From: Candidatus Stramentimicrobium fermentans
GTDB taxonomy: Bacteria > Atribacterota > Phoenicimicrobiia > Phoenicimicrobiales > Stramentimicrobiaceae
Length of the DNA: 64,000 nucleotides
Reading direction: 5' to 3'
Assembly: GCA_012520575.1 (NCBI GenBank)
Contig: JAAYOB010000015.1
Span: forward strand, 49,426 to 113,425
Below, piece by piece: positions 17,847 to 27,588 of the stretch (positions are counted from its first letter, which is position 1; each line of letters starts with the position of its first letter). A program made the translations under genes and the position numbers. A model generated the notes under the pieces. The model searched no databases. It was not told the origin of the DNA and saw nothing but the letters and a program-made list of their open reading frames with translations.

Positions 17847-18362
17847 GTGAAAGGCTTGATACAGGTTTATACCGGTAGCGGTAAGGGGAAAACGACCGCA
17901 GCGCTGGGGCAAGCTGTGAGGGCTGCCGGGCGGGATAAAAAAGTCTTAATAGTGCAGTTTATGAAAAAATGGGATTATGGTGAACTGCATTCTCTCAAAA
18001 ATATACCGGAAATAACTCTCAAAACATTTGGTACCAAAGACTTTATCTATAAGGGCAAAGCCAAAGAGATTGATTTTGAAGAGGCCAAAAGGGCTTTTGC
18101 TGAAGGGGTAGAAGGTGCCTTAAGCGGAAAATATGATATAGTTATTTTTGATGAACTAAATGTGGCTCTGGATTTTGGTCTTTTAAAAATCAAGCAGGTA
18201 TTGGATTTTTTAAAAGCAAAACCGAGAACCGTAGAAGTAATAATTACCGGTAGAAATGCTCCTGCAGAAATAATAGATTTAGCAGATTTGGTAACTGAAA
18301 TGAAAGAAATCAAGCACCCCTTCCAGAAGGGTATTTCAGCTAGAATTGGTATAGAGTACTAA
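17847..18362 (+). CDS. cobO: corrinoid adenosyltransferase (CobO/BtuR)
   Basis: ATP:corrinoid adenosyltransferase making adenosylcobalamin or adenosylated precursors. The 171-residue length matches the BtuR/CobO family. The P-loop variant YTGSGKGKTTAALGQAVRAAG is at residues 8-27, followed by VLIVQFMKKW and the DIVIFDELNVALDFGLL segment, with ITGRNAPAEIIDLADLVTEM near the C-terminus. Start is GTG at 17847, with AAGGAG upstream. It is divergent from the riboswitch-controlled importer, so imported corrinoids can be adenosylated on entry. Confidence 0.96.
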   Translation: MKGLIQVYTGSGKGKTTAALGQAVRAAGRDKKVLIVQFMKKWDYGELHSLKNIPEITLKTFGTKDFIYKGKAKEIDFEEAKRAFAEGVEGALSGKYDIVIFDELNVALDFGLLKIKQVLDFLKAKPRTVEVIITGRNAPAEIIDLADLVTEMKEIKHPFQKGISARIGIEY

Positions 18363-18443
18363 TAAATTGGCTCAATTTAGTATAAATTATAGTGAAACAA
18401 GAGCAGTAAAAAATAATTAGGACAGGCGGGAAAAAGAATAAAC

Positions 18444-18692
18444 ATGGATGAAAATAGATTGCAAGATTCAAAAGTAGTCCTGCTCTGCTCAGTAGCAACT
18501 GAAGTAGACGCCCTTCCTATACAAAGTTTGTTAGAAAGTTATGGTATCAAGTGTATATTACAATCAGATGTTACACGTTCCGTTCATCCTTTTGTGGCAG
18601 ATGGATTAGCGGAGGTTAGAATACTGGTTTTAGAGCAGGATTTAGCCAGAGCCAGAGAAGTATTACGGGGCTCAGATTGTGTGCCTACCTAA
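18444..18692 (+). CDS. DUF2007-type small signal-transducing-like protein
   Basis: An 82-residue protein with the pattern of the DUF2007 family: an N-terminal strand VVLLCSVATEVDALPIQSLLESYGI, a central GLAEVRILV strand and a helix ending in ARAREVLRG. Such proteins are often called PII-like signal proteins but the function is not established. It stands alone 80 bases after cobO and upstream of the flavodoxin gene. Confidence 0.75.
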   Translation: MDENRLQDSKVVLLCSVATEVDALPIQSLLESYGIKCILQSDVTRSVHPFVADGLAEVRILVLEQDLARAREVLRGSDCVPT

Positions 18693-18797
18693 TCGGTAGC
18701 CTTAGCTAATAGGATATGCTTTTTTAGAACATATTAAATAAAAAGGTAAATTTTAATAATATCATGGAATAAGGCTAACAATTTAAGGAGGTTATAG

Positions 18798-19274
18798 TTG
18801 GATAAAATTTTAATTATCTATGGTTCCGAAGGCGGCATTGTAGAGAAAATGGCTCAGACTGTCAGAGAAGGGATTATGGAGACCGATGGCTTTGAGGTTA
18901 TACTTAAGAAGGCTGAAGAGGCCAGTCAAGATGACTTAAGGGCAGTCTCAGGTATAGCTATTGGTACACCTGATTATTTTGATTATATGGCCGGTACCGT
19001 GAAGGGTTTTTTTGATAGGACTTTTTATCCCGTTCAGAGTAAGATAAGAGGTAGTCTGACGGCGGATTTGCCCTGTGTACTCTTTGCCTCAGGAGGTACC
19101 GGAGGAGAACCGGCATTGGCCAGTTTAAAAAAGATCAGTCGGGCTTTTAAGTTTAATATCGTAGATACTGTTGCCAGCGGGGCTCGTTTTACAGAAGAGG
19201 TTAAAGAGCAATCTTTTTTATTGGGCAAGAGATTAGCAGAGGAGATTAAGAAGCGAAAAGGAAAATCCCTTTAA
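18798..19274 (+). CDS. flavodoxin-like protein
   Basis: FMN-binding flavodoxin fold protein of 158 residues. The phosphate-binding loop region reads IIYGSEGGIVEKMAQ at residues 5-19, and the second loop contains IGTPDYFDYMAGTVKGFFDR and FASGGTGGEPAL, as in the flavodoxin/NAD(P)H-quinone-oxidoreductase-like group. Start is TTG at 18798, eight bases after AAGGAGG. Together with the NifU-like and rubrerythrin genes downstream it forms a redox/oxygen-protection cluster. Confidence 0.88.
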   Translation: MDKILIIYGSEGGIVEKMAQTVREGIMETDGFEVILKKAEEASQDDLRAVSGIAIGTPDYFDYMAGTVKGFFDRTFYPVQSKIRGSLTADLPCVLFASGGTGGEPALASLKKISRAFKFNIVDTVASGARFTEEVKEQSFLLGKRLAEEIKKRKGKSL

Positions 19275-19312
19275 AATTGTGGAGTTAATAAAAAATCAAA
19301 AGGAGAAACCAC

Positions 19313-19534
19313 ATGAGAGATAAAATAGAAAAAGCATTGGAAAAGATCAGACCCTCTCTCCAAGTCGATGGAGGAGATGTAGAATTGGTTGAAGTAACCG
19401 ATGATGGAATTGTGAAGGTAAAATTGACCGGTGCCTGTCGGGGTTGCCCTATGAGTCAGGTTACTTTAAAGATGGGTATTGAAAGAGCTTTACAGAAAGA
19501 CGTTCCGGAGGTTAAGGAAGTTCAGTCAGTCTGA
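19313..19534 (+). CDS. NifU C-terminal-domain protein (Fe-S scaffold/carrier)
   Basis: A 73-residue stand-alone NifU-C (NfuA-type) domain that can carry a 4Fe-4S cluster between two subunits. Visible hallmarks: RPSLQVDGGDVELVEV and the CRGCPMSQVTLKMGIE block containing the C-x-x-C cluster site. It has AAAAGGAG upstream and lies 38 bases after the flavodoxin gene. It probably serves Fe-S assembly or repair, and may cooperate with the IscA/HesB-like selenoprotein found at 31 kb; that link is inference. Confidence 0.95.
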   Translation: MRDKIEKALEKIRPSLQVDGGDVELVEVTDDGIVKVKLTGACRGCPMSQVTLKMGIERALQKDVPEVKEVQSV

Positions 19535-19611
19535 ATGAGTCCGGTTGATTATTAATTGAGATAAATACAATCTGAATAGATAAACATAATATAAACTGAG
19601 AGGAGAACAAG

Positions 19612-20187
19612 ATGGGAAAATTAAAAGGTACAGAAACAGAAAAAAATTTACTGGCAGCCTTTGCCGGTGAATCACAGGCCAGAAGCAGATATACCTATTT
19701 CGCCAGTGTAGCCAAAAAAGAAGGGTATGAACAGATTAGGGCAATTTTTCAGGAAACCGCTGATAATGAATTGGAACATGCCAAAAGGTTCTTTAAACTA
19801 TTGGAAGGCGGCGAGGTTGAGATTCAAGCCAGCTATCCGGCCGGTATGATTGGCAGCACTGCCCAAAATTTAGAAGCTGCCGCTGAAGGCGAACTATTAG
19901 AATGGGACACTATCTATAAAGAAGCGGCTGAAGTTGCTAGAAAAGAAGGGTTTGAACATGTTGCAGTGCAATTTGAGGAAATTGCTAAAGTGGAGATGCA
20001 GCATGAAGCAAGATTTCGTAAACTATTGGATAATTTAAAGAATGGTAAGGTCTTTAAAAGAGATGAAAAAGTAGCTTGGCATTGTCGAAATTGCGGTTAT
20101 GTCTTAGAATCAAAGAGTGCACCAAGCAAATGTCCGGCTTGTGACCATCCTCAAGCCCATTTCCAATTAAAACCGACAAATTACTAA
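19612..20187 (+). CDS. rbr: rubrerythrin
   Basis: Peroxide-reducing non-heme iron protein. A ferritin-like four-helix domain (residues 1-145) carries the ligand motifs FAGESQARSRY, ETADNELEHAKR and EIAKVEMQHEARF; the C-terminal rubredoxin domain has CRNCGYV and CPACDHPQAHF, supplying four cysteines. Length 191 is standard. An AGGAG site precedes the ATG and an intrinsic terminator follows. Confidence 0.97.
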   Translation: MGKLKGTETEKNLLAAFAGESQARSRYTYFASVAKKEGYEQIRAIFQETADNELEHAKRFFKLLEGGEVEIQASYPAGMIGSTAQNLEAAAEGELLEWDTIYKEAAEVARKEGFEHVAVQFEEIAKVEMQHEARFRKLLDNLKNGKVFKRDEKVAWHCRNCGYVLESKSAPSKCPACDHPQAHFQLKPTNY

Positions 20188-20234
20188 AGGCATAGCCTTA
20201 ACTAAAAATATTTATATCCAGCTATTAATATAAA

Positions 20235-20277
20235 AGAAGCACTTATACGGAATGTAACTTTAAAAGTGCTTCTTTTT
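20235..20277 (+). terminator. intrinsic terminator after rubrerythrin
   Basis: Arms AGAAGCACTT (20235-20244) and AAGTGCTTCT (20264-20273), then TTTT. Ten-bp stem, 19-base loop. Confidence 0.85.
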
Positions 20278-20460
20278 ACATGTTTTCAAGTTTTAATGGA
20301 TAACTTAAGTTATTGCTATAGCTAAGTACTTTGTTTATAATAAAAGAGGTATTACGATATTATTTCTATCGATTGCGAAAAGCTATTTTCATAAATTCCT
20401 ATAGATAAAAGTATTAGAAAGGTTTCTTAAAGAAAATATTTTAAGGAGGTTCCATTAAGT

Positions 20461-21318
20461 ATGGAGTATATTAGTACGTTCTTCTGGATTTTTTTCATTT
20501 TTTCTATGCTGTCACCCTGGTTTAAACAGAGAAACCTGGAATCATCTCGTATCACACTCATTCATCGTCTGGAAAAGAAGAGAGGTTCTCGGGTAATTTC
20601 TATGATTCATAGACAGGAGACCATGAGTATATTGGGAGTACCCTTAGTTCGCTACATTAACATTGAGGACTCGGAGGCCATTCTTAGGGCAATTAGATTG
20701 ACCGATGATAATGTTCCTATAGACATTATTTTGCATACACCGGGCGGACTGGTACTGGCAACTGAACAGATAGCCAATGCCTTAATACGTCATAAAGAGA
20801 AAGTAACCGTATTCGTTCCCCACTACGCCATGAGTGGCGGGACCATGCTCTCTTTAGCGGCGGATGAGATAATTATGGATGAAAATGCCGTTTTAGGTCC
20901 GGTAGACCCGCAATTAGGGCAATACCCGGCTGTTTCTATCCTCAATGTGCTGAAAGATAAAGATAAAAATGAGATTGATGACGAAACCTTGATTCAGGCT
21001 GATATTGCTCGCAAAGCAATTGCGCAGGTCTATAACTTTGTAAAACGGTTACTAATAGAGAACAAATGCAGTGAAGAGAAGGCGGAAAAAATTGCCCAAA
21101 CCCTTACCGAAGGCAGATGGACGCATGATTATCCTATCAAATTTGAAGAAGCAAAAGAATTAGGATTATGTGTATCGACCGATATGCCTAAGGAAATTTA
21201 TGAATTGATGGATCTTTACCCTCAACGTCCGGGAATGAGACCATCTGTCCAGTATATTCCGGTACCTTATAAAAAACCGGGAGCTTCGCCAACCAACAAC
21301 AGTGATACCAGCAATTGA
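20461..21318 (+). CDS. membrane-anchored ClpP-fold serine protease-like protein (SDH_sah family)
   Basis: A 285-residue protein with one N-terminal membrane segment (residues 4-20), then a crotonase/ClpP-fold domain: IDIILHTPGGLVLATEQIA and VFVPHYAMSGGTMLSLAADE, where the serine in A-M-S-G-G is the likely nucleophile, and LGPVDPQLGQYPA. This is the pattern of the serine dehydrogenase proteinase (SDH_sah) family, related to SppA. Substrate unknown. An AAGGAGG site precedes the ATG; the C-terminus is proline/serine-rich and probably disordered. Confidence 0.88.
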   Translation: MEYISTFFWIFFIFSMLSPWFKQRNLESSRITLIHRLEKKRGSRVISMIHRQETMSILGVPLVRYINIEDSEAILRAIRLTDDNVPIDIILHTPGGLVLATEQIANALIRHKEKVTVFVPHYAMSGGTMLSLAADEIIMDENAVLGPVDPQLGQYPAVSILNVLKDKDKNEIDDETLIQADIARKAIAQVYNFVKRLLIENKCSEEKAEKIAQTLTEGRWTHDYPIKFEEAKELGLCVSTDMPKEIYELMDLYPQRPGMRPSVQYIPVPYKKPGASPTNNSDTSN

Positions 21319-21472
21319 TAATCCTGTTAATAATTTCTTTCTGAACATTTATGTTATTAAAAAGGCATTTTCAAAATGAAAAATGAGGATGGGATAGAAA
21401 AAGCGGTCATTACATCAGGCATAAAAATACCGGTATTAAAAAAGTCATTATAGAGAAGAGAAGGGAAATATT

Positions 21473-22990
21473 ATGAGGGATATTCTTTTCTTGAAATTGA
21501 TAAAATCCCGATTATTTGTATCTATCACGATCTCTTTTATACTTGTAATTATTCTTACCGGCTTTAGTATGGCGGAAAGAGCTCAACAGACTACTACCAT
21601 ACAGGATTATCTGCCGGGCAGATTTGACTCAGCACTCTTTCAGATATATTTCAAATCGCTGGAAAAGCTGGATGGACAGGAGATAGAATTTTTAGATTTG
21701 CTTGCCCTTCAACCGCTTGACCGGCAGATGTTTTATGGAAAAAAAGTATATCAGGAAGGTTTTTCTGCCTCTCTTGCTCTTAAATTGAAAGAGGAGGTAG
21801 AAGAGAAAGAAAGGCTATTACTCTTATTAATAGAGGAAGAAGCTGCTCTGCCCCAACCCTCCCTACCCACTCTACCGCCTATGAAACTGGGCGAGAGGAT
21901 ATTTGCTCGCATGATTTCCGTGCAAAAAGCTATCCCTACTATCGGCTATAGCCGTTTTGCCATGTGCGGAGTAGACACTTTCCGGACAGAAAGGGTAGTA
22001 AAGAGGGTAAAAAACTATTTTGATTGGAATAAGCAGTGGTCCAAGGAAGGGTTGGAGGTAGAGCAATTAGCCGAAGCTGCAGAGAAAGAAGGGAATATTT
22101 TTTTAGCTCGCAGTCTTTTTCACGAGGCAGCCGGTTGCTACCATGTCGGCTCCTTTATTAATTTCTATGATGTAGCCCAAAGGATTAAATCACAGGATTC
22201 AGTTAGAAGGTGTTATGCGAGAGCAATCTCTTTATATGAAGAACAGGATAGGCCTGTTCGGGTAGAAATTCCTTTCCGAGGAATACATATTCCGGGATAT
22301 TTGATGCTGGCTAATAAACCCGGAGCACCATTGATTATCTTTGTCAATGTATTGAATAATGCCAAAGAAGTAGAGAATCATTTCTTCGCCCGGGACTTCT
22401 TAAAGGCAGGCTTTAATGTTTTCAGCTTTGATGGCCCCGGACAAGGGGAAATGCACCGGAGTATGCGTTTAATTCCCGACTACGAGCAGACTATCATTAC
22501 TATAATAGATTGGCTGGAAATGAATAATAATTTTCAGATAGATATGGAGCGCATTGGCGTTATCGGGTTAAGTTTTGGCGGTTTATTTTCAGTGACGGCT
22601 GCCGCACTCGATGACCGTATCGATTGTGTGTGCAGTAATGGCGGGTACGCCTATTTTCCTCCGCTTTCCCATATCAGGAAATTGTCCATTCTCACCAAAA
22701 GAGCGGTCTACTATATGAGCGGCTATTCCAATATGAGAGAGTTGTTCGATCAATTTGGTCATCTCGATATTAAAAAATTTCCGCCTTTGAAACGTCCCAT
22801 GTTCATTGTGCAGGGCGGTAAGGACAAGGTCGTTCCACCGGAACATGCCTATTATTTTATGGATTGGGCAACAGGGAAAGACAAAGAGCTGCTCTATATT
22901 GAAGATGCCGACCACTGTTGTCAGGATTATTTTGATATTGTAACTCCTTATACCATTGACTGGTTCAGGAGACATTTACTAAATCTCTGA
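21473..22990 (+). CDS. alpha/beta hydrolase, FrsA-like
   Basis: A 505-residue protein: a hydrophobic N-terminal segment (residues 15-32) that looks like a signal or anchor, a helical region, then an alpha/beta-hydrolase domain from about residue 260. Motifs: FSFDGPGQGEMH, nucleophile elbow GLSFGG (serine near residue 367), VQGGKDKVVPPEHA with a likely catalytic aspartate and DADHCC with the likely catalytic histidine. The helical N-terminal extension and DGPGQG motif resemble FrsA/pseudooxynicotine-hydrolase relatives. The exact substrate cannot be read; probably an esterase or C-C/C-N hydrolase at the cell envelope. Confidence 0.85.
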   Translation: MRDILFLKLIKSRLFVSITISFILVIILTGFSMAERAQQTTTIQDYLPGRFDSALFQIYFKSLEKLDGQEIEFLDLLALQPLDRQMFYGKKVYQEGFSASLALKLKEEVEEKERLLLLLIEEEAALPQPSLPTLPPMKLGERIFARMISVQKAIPTIGYSRFAMCGVDTFRTERVVKRVKNYFDWNKQWSKEGLEVEQLAEAAEKEGNIFLARSLFHEAAGCYHVGSFINFYDVAQRIKSQDSVRRCYARAISLYEEQDRPVRVEIPFRGIHIPGYLMLANKPGAPLIIFVNVLNNAKEVENHFFARDFLKAGFNVFSFDGPGQGEMHRSMRLIPDYEQTIITIIDWLEMNNNFQIDMERIGVIGLSFGGLFSVTAAALDDRIDCVCSNGGYAYFPPLSHIRKLSILTKRAVYYMSGYSNMRELFDQFGHLDIKKFPPLKRPMFIVQGGKDKVVPPEHAYYFMDWATGKDKELLYIEDADHCCQDYFDIVTPYTIDWFRRHLLNL

Positions 22991-23097
22991 AGTATCTTGT
23001 ATTAATGTTACGACTAAAGCATTTTTTGCCATAATTTTCATCTCATAACATAATAGGGAAGAAGTAAATCCATATAAAGTAATAAGGTTAGGATAAG

Positions 23098-24027
23098 ATG
23101 TCCACAGTGATAGTGGTTGGGGCAATAAATCTGGATTGCTTAGTATATATCCCTGGTTTTCCTAACAAAGGGGATAATATGCGGGCCAAAGATCTGAGAT
23201 TTTCTTTAGGTGGGCGGGGTGCCAACCAGGCAGTAGCGCTCACTAATCTTACAGTGGCGGCTTTATTATTAGGAAAAGTGGGAAATGATTTTGCCGGAGA
23301 CTATGTGCTTTCTATTTTAAGAAACTCCAAGATTTCTACTGAGTATATCTTAAAGAGTAATAGCAGCAAGACCGGTATCTGCTCTATCTTAGTTAGTGCT
23401 GATGGAGAAAACACCATTCTGGGGTTTCCGGCCATTAATAGAATGGTTCAGCCCGATTTTTTGTCACGGCTGGAGTATCTCTTTGCCAGGGCACAGTGGC
23501 TCAGTATATCACTGGAATACCCCTTAGATACGGTTGAGCTTGCCCTTAAGTTAGCTAAAAAATATAAATTAAAAACAGTTCTGGATCCTTCTCCTCTGAT
23601 AGAAATACCTGAACATGCTCTCTGGACTATGGTAGATTATGTGCTGCCCAATAAAAAAGAGGTAGAAATCTTAACCGGCGAGAAAGAACTATTGCAAGGG
23701 GCTACGGTGTTGAAAGATTGGGGCGCCAGAGAGGTAATTATTAAACAGGGTGCTCAGGGATGCAGTTTTTTAGAGCGGGACAACTTAATTAATGTCCCTG
23801 CTTTCCCGGTGAAAACAGTAATAGATACTACCGGGGCAGGTGATTTATTTAATGCCGCTTTTATCTATGGTTTAATGGAATCAGATTCTATCCTGAAAGC
23901 GGCACAGATTGCCAATCTAGTTGCCTCCTATTCCGTACAAAAGCCGGGTACATCCGAATCTTTTCCCAGGCGAAGGGAAATTGACTGGGAACAATTGGAA
24001 AAAAGAAAAAGAGGATTGTTATTTTAA
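23098..24027 (+). CDS. PfkB-family carbohydrate kinase (ribokinase-like)
   Basis: A 309-residue sugar or nucleoside kinase. N-terminal GAINLDCLVYIPGFPNKGDN and GGRGANQAVAL are PfkB signature 1; TTGAGDLFNAAFIYG near residue 247 is signature 2 with the catalytic aspartate in GAGD. It most resembles ribokinase-like members; the phosphorylated substrate is not determinable by eye. There is little evidence of a ribosome binding site beyond AGGATAAG. The HIT-protein gene follows after 26 bases. Confidence 0.93.
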   Translation: MSTVIVVGAINLDCLVYIPGFPNKGDNMRAKDLRFSLGGRGANQAVALTNLTVAALLLGKVGNDFAGDYVLSILRNSKISTEYILKSNSSKTGICSILVSADGENTILGFPAINRMVQPDFLSRLEYLFARAQWLSISLEYPLDTVELALKLAKKYKLKTVLDPSPLIEIPEHALWTMVDYVLPNKKEVEILTGEKELLQGATVLKDWGAREVIIKQGAQGCSFLERDNLINVPAFPVKTVIDTTGAGDLFNAAFIYGLMESDSILKAAQIANLVASYSVQKPGTSESFPRRREIDWEQLEKRKRGLLF

Positions 24028-24053
24028 ATTGAAATCAGAGAAGAGGTGTTATT

Positions 24054-24479
24054 ATGTCTGAACAATGTGTCTTCTGTCAGATTATTCGCAAAGAAAAGGA
24101 AGCTTATCTAATTCATGAGGATGAGCAATGTATAGCATTTTTAGATGCCTATCCGGTTACCGAAGGCCATACCCTGGTTATACCAAAAGGGCATTATCAG
24201 AATATCTATGAAATCCCGGAAGATACACTTGCCCATATTATGAAAATCTGTAAAAGATTGGCACTTGATTATCAGCAAATTTTTCAAACCGTCGGTTTGA
24301 ATATCATTCAATCCAATGGCATTGTTGCTAAACAAACCGTCTTTCATTTTCATGTACACCTGGTGCCGCGCTATTATGAAGACGGACTTACTCTTTTTCG
24401 CCACGCTTTTACCAAAAGCGAAAGTAATCTAACCCGGGCTCTCGATAAGATTACTGCCTTCCAGAAGGAAAAGAAATAA
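24054..24479 (+). CDS. HIT-family nucleotide hydrolase/transferase
   Basis: A 141-residue histidine-triad protein. It has the N-terminal CVFCQIIRKEKEAYLIHED with a zinc-type C-x-x-C, the AFLDAYPVTEGHTLVIPKGHY block and the triad HFHVHLVPRYY near residue 105. HIT proteins hydrolyse AMP-linked or dinucleotide substrates. GAGAAGAGG precedes the ATG. It lies within what looks like one transcription unit running from the kinase to the AddB/AddA pair. Confidence 0.96.
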   Translation: MSEQCVFCQIIRKEKEAYLIHEDEQCIAFLDAYPVTEGHTLVIPKGHYQNIYEIPEDTLAHIMKICKRLALDYQQIFQTVGLNIIQSNGIVAKQTVFHFHVHLVPRYYEDGLTLFRHAFTKSESNLTRALDKITAFQKEKK

Positions 24480-24501
24480 ACTCGTTAAATAGGAAGAATA
24501 G

Positions 24502-27500
24502 ATGCACCAATTCTTAGCAAACTTGCAAGATGTATGCGACCAAGCTTTATTTCGGAAGAAAATATTAATAGCTCCTTCCTATTTAGATGGTAATACCTTT
24601 CAGAAAAACCTCACTTTGAGTGGTTTTTCTGCTTTGAATTTATATATATCGACACTCTTTGACGTTGCCCGGGAAATGTGCTCCCCGATTTTATTAAAAA
24701 AAGAATGTCAGATTCTGGATAGTACTTCAGGACAAATACTAATCCTTGAGATTCTAAAGGATCTATCATTACAAGATAAGCTCATTTATTTTAAATTACC
24801 TCTAATATCACCTTCTCTGGCCAGAACCATATTCAGAACTATAAAAGAGATCCGGGTTTCTGGTTTTTCTACACATAAATTGCCCAAAAGCTTACTGCCT
24901 GCGTCACCTAAAATGCAGGATTTATTGCTGGTAATGGCACATTATGAACAAGAACTCAAAAAAAGAAAACTAATAGATGAAGCAGGGCTTTACCACTGGG
25001 CGGAACAAGTGCCGCCGGAAGAATCAGAAGTAGTATTTTTAGTTCCCGCTAATCTGCCTATGAATGAAACAGAATTACACTTTTTTAATAAAAAGATAAG
25101 GCATAGGGCAGTAATATTGGAGATTAATTGTCCGGAAGTCAAAATAGCACCGAACAATTATCCATTGGCTGCTTCTCAAAAAACAGCGCTTCTTGGCAAA
25201 GAAGGAATTTTTGATTTAAGGTATCAGGAAGAAAACGCTAATTTCTCAGAATATCAAGATTTGAATTTGGAATTTTATCAGGTATACGGAGAATATAATG
25301 AAACTAAAGAGGTCTTAAGAAAAATTATTAAGGAGGGGTGTGCTTTAGATGAGGTACAGGTTTTCTATACTACTCAGGAGCCTTATTCTCAGTATTTTTA
25401 CCAATTAGCCCAGCTCTACGGAATACCTATCACTTTTCATAGCGGTATCAATATTAAAAACAGCCACCCTGCCCAATTCTTATTTTCCCTGCTGGACTGG
25501 ATTAATGACAATTATAGTATTAACAGATTGGTTGAACTATTGGTATACACCTCTCTGGTGCCCGAGTTAGAAAATACACGGACACTGCACAAAATTACTT
25601 CTTTGCTTAGGCAATCTCCTATTGGCTGGGGAAGAGAACGTTATATCCCGGGTATTGAATTGGCGATAGCGGAAACGAAAAAAAGAATGGAGAATATTCC
25701 GGAAGAAAAAGAAGAGGAGCTATCCCGGGAGATAGAATATTTACAGGTTTTCCGGGAATGGGTAAATGAGATTTTTTCCGAAATCCCGGAACATAAATTC
25801 GGGCAGCCTGTTTCTCTGACAGAGCTAGCCGGTGGTTTGATTCGGGTTCTAAACGAGTATGCCTTAATAGAGGATAGTGCTTCTGATAAAGAGGCAGCTC
25901 TTATTATCTCTCAAAAGTTGGCTGTTCTGGAGCAAAATACCTCTCTACGGTTGCCGATGGACGAAGCATTGCTCCTCATAAGAAATATTATTACAGAGGA
26001 GCGTATTAACTGCTCTGCGCCCCTGCCCGGGCACCTGCATATAGCCAGCTATAAGAAAGGAATCTGGTTAAATCGTAACTATACTTTTTTGGTGGGTATG
26101 GATTATCAGAAGTTTCCGGGCAGTTCCGGTGATGATACGGTATTACTGGAATTTGAAAGGGGACCTTTTAAACAACTGTTAGGGAATAGAGAAAGGGATA
26201 AATTAGAAGAGTTACGCATGCTGGGGCTTATTTTCTTACAGAAAGGGAAAATATTCCTCTCTTATTCTTGTTTTGATACCGTAAAACAAGCCGAACAGGC
26301 TCCTGCCAACCTAATGCTATGTCTTTACCGACTTCAGAGCAGGAATCCCAATCTTAATTACCAAGCTTTCTACCGGGGCTTAAGCCCGATAAAAGAATTT
26401 ATTCCACAAAACAGTGCGGATATTCTGGACAGCGGTGAGCTCTATCTTCATGCTGCTCATAAAAAACAGAGAGATTTGCGATATCTTTTCAATCAGCAAT
26501 ATGGTGCTTTTCGTGAGGGAATGAAGGCTCATGAAACCAGAACAGAAAAAGGATTCAATGTCTATAATGGCAAAATAGAGGTGAAGGGCAGCATCGTTGA
26601 CCCACGTGAAAATAGAGGTATAGTACTGTCAGCCAGCAAGCTGGAAAGAATAGCCTATTGTCCCTATCTCTATTTTCTGGTAGACATCCTAAAAGTAAAA
26701 CCGATGGAGGAGATGGTCTATGACCCTACCATGTGGTTGAGCCCTTTAGAGAGAGGGTCTTTTCTTCATGATATTTATGAAAAATTTTACAAAACCCTAC
26801 TCAAATACTCTTCGGATAAAAAAGTAATACCCGTTTTTAATAAGCATTGGCAGTTATTAGAGGAGATTATCGAGGAGAGTCTGGCAGAAAAAAGAAAATA
26901 TTTGGCTCCACCGGGGGAATTAGTCTATGAGGCAGAAAAGAGAGATATATTGGATTCCGGCCGGATTTTTTTAGCGGAAGAAGAGAAGAATTTTCAGGGA
27001 CAATTCCCGCAGTATTTTGAATTGAATTTCGGAACCAGAGAGAATGAGCATGAAGTTTTAGGAAAGGTAAAAGCAGTAGAATTAACGCTTTCTAACAAAA
27101 GAAGAGTCAGTGTTCAGGGGAAGATTGACAGGGTAGATCTATTGCCGGATGGGACTTACCGTATAATTGACTATAAGACCGGGAGCTCGAAAGATTTTAA
27201 TGATAGTAACCCTTTTCGAAATGGTCAGCAGATTCAGCATGGACTCTATGCAATTGCTCTGGAAAAGATATTAACCCGGAAGGGAAAAAACTATCAGGCC
27301 AAAGTCAGTGAATCGGGTTATTATTTTCCAACTGTCTCCGGGTTGGGGAAACTCGTCTTATATAAGGAACCTGCCCGAGAACAGGTGTTGGAAATTATAG
27401 AGTTGCTGCTCAATATAGTAGCAAAGGGTTCTTTTGCCATGACCCAAAAGCCGGATGAGTATATGTGCCTGGATTATAAGGATATTCTGGAACAGAATAA

Positions 27501-27588
27501 AATAATAGTTTTAAAAGGGGACAAAGGAAAAGAATATCTCAGTGAACCGGCTCTGGAGGAGATGAGGAGGCTGCAGCACTTTGTTTAA
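24502..27588 (+). CDS. addB: AddB/RexB-like nuclease subunit of a RecBCD-type enzyme
   Basis: A 1028-residue partner of the helicase-nuclease encoded next. The C-terminal PD-(D/E)XK nuclease domain contains GSFLHDIYEKFY, GKIDRVDLLPDGTYRIIDYKTGS (the D..(D/E)xK metal site near residue 889) and the QxxxY-type motif QIQHGLYAIAL. The N-terminal half has the inactive helicase fold typical of the subunit but no Walker A. In classic AddB four cysteines bind a 4Fe-4S cluster; here only one upstream cysteine (AYCPYLYF, near 718) and one C-terminal cysteine (YMCLDYKDIL, near 987) remain, so the cluster is probably lost. Stop overlaps the next gene's TTG by eight bases. Confidence 0.88.
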   Translation: MHQFLANLQDVCDQALFRKKILIAPSYLDGNTFQKNLTLSGFSALNLYISTLFDVAREMCSPILLKKECQILDSTSGQILILEILKDLSLQDKLIYFKLPLISPSLARTIFRTIKEIRVSGFSTHKLPKSLLPASPKMQDLLLVMAHYEQELKKRKLIDEAGLYHWAEQVPPEESEVVFLVPANLPMNETELHFFNKKIRHRAVILEINCPEVKIAPNNYPLAASQKTALLGKEGIFDLRYQEENANFSEYQDLNLEFYQVYGEYNETKEVLRKIIKEGCALDEVQVFYTTQEPYSQYFYQLAQLYGIPITFHSGINIKNSHPAQFLFSLLDWINDNYSINRLVELLVYTSLVPELENTRTLHKITSLLRQSPIGWGRERYIPGIELAIAETKKRMENIPEEKEEELSREIEYLQVFREWVNEIFSEIPEHKFGQPVSLTELAGGLIRVLNEYALIEDSASDKEAALIISQKLAVLEQNTSLRLPMDEALLLIRNIITEERINCSAPLPGHLHIASYKKGIWLNRNYTFLVGMDYQKFPGSSGDDTVLLEFERGPFKQLLGNRERDKLEELRMLGLIFLQKGKIFLSYSCFDTVKQAEQAPANLMLCLYRLQSRNPNLNYQAFYRGLSPIKEFIPQNSADILDSGELYLHAAHKKQRDLRYLFNQQYGAFREGMKAHETRTEKGFNVYNGKIEVKGSIVDPRENRGIVLSASKLERIAYCPYLYFLVDILKVKPMEEMVYDPTMWLSPLERGSFLHDIYEKFYKTLLKYSSDKKVIPVFNKHWQLLEEIIEESLAEKRKYLAPPGELVYEAEKRDILDSGRIFLAEEEKNFQGQFPQYFELNFGTRENEHEVLGKVKAVELTLSNKRRVSVQGKIDRVDLLPDGTYRIIDYKTGSSKDFNDSNPFRNGQQIQHGLYAIALEKILTRKGKNYQAKVSESGYYFPTVSGLGKLVLYKEPAREQVLEIIELLLNIVAKGSFAMTQKPDEYMCLDYKDILEQNKIIVLKGDKGKEYLSEPALEEMRRLQHFV

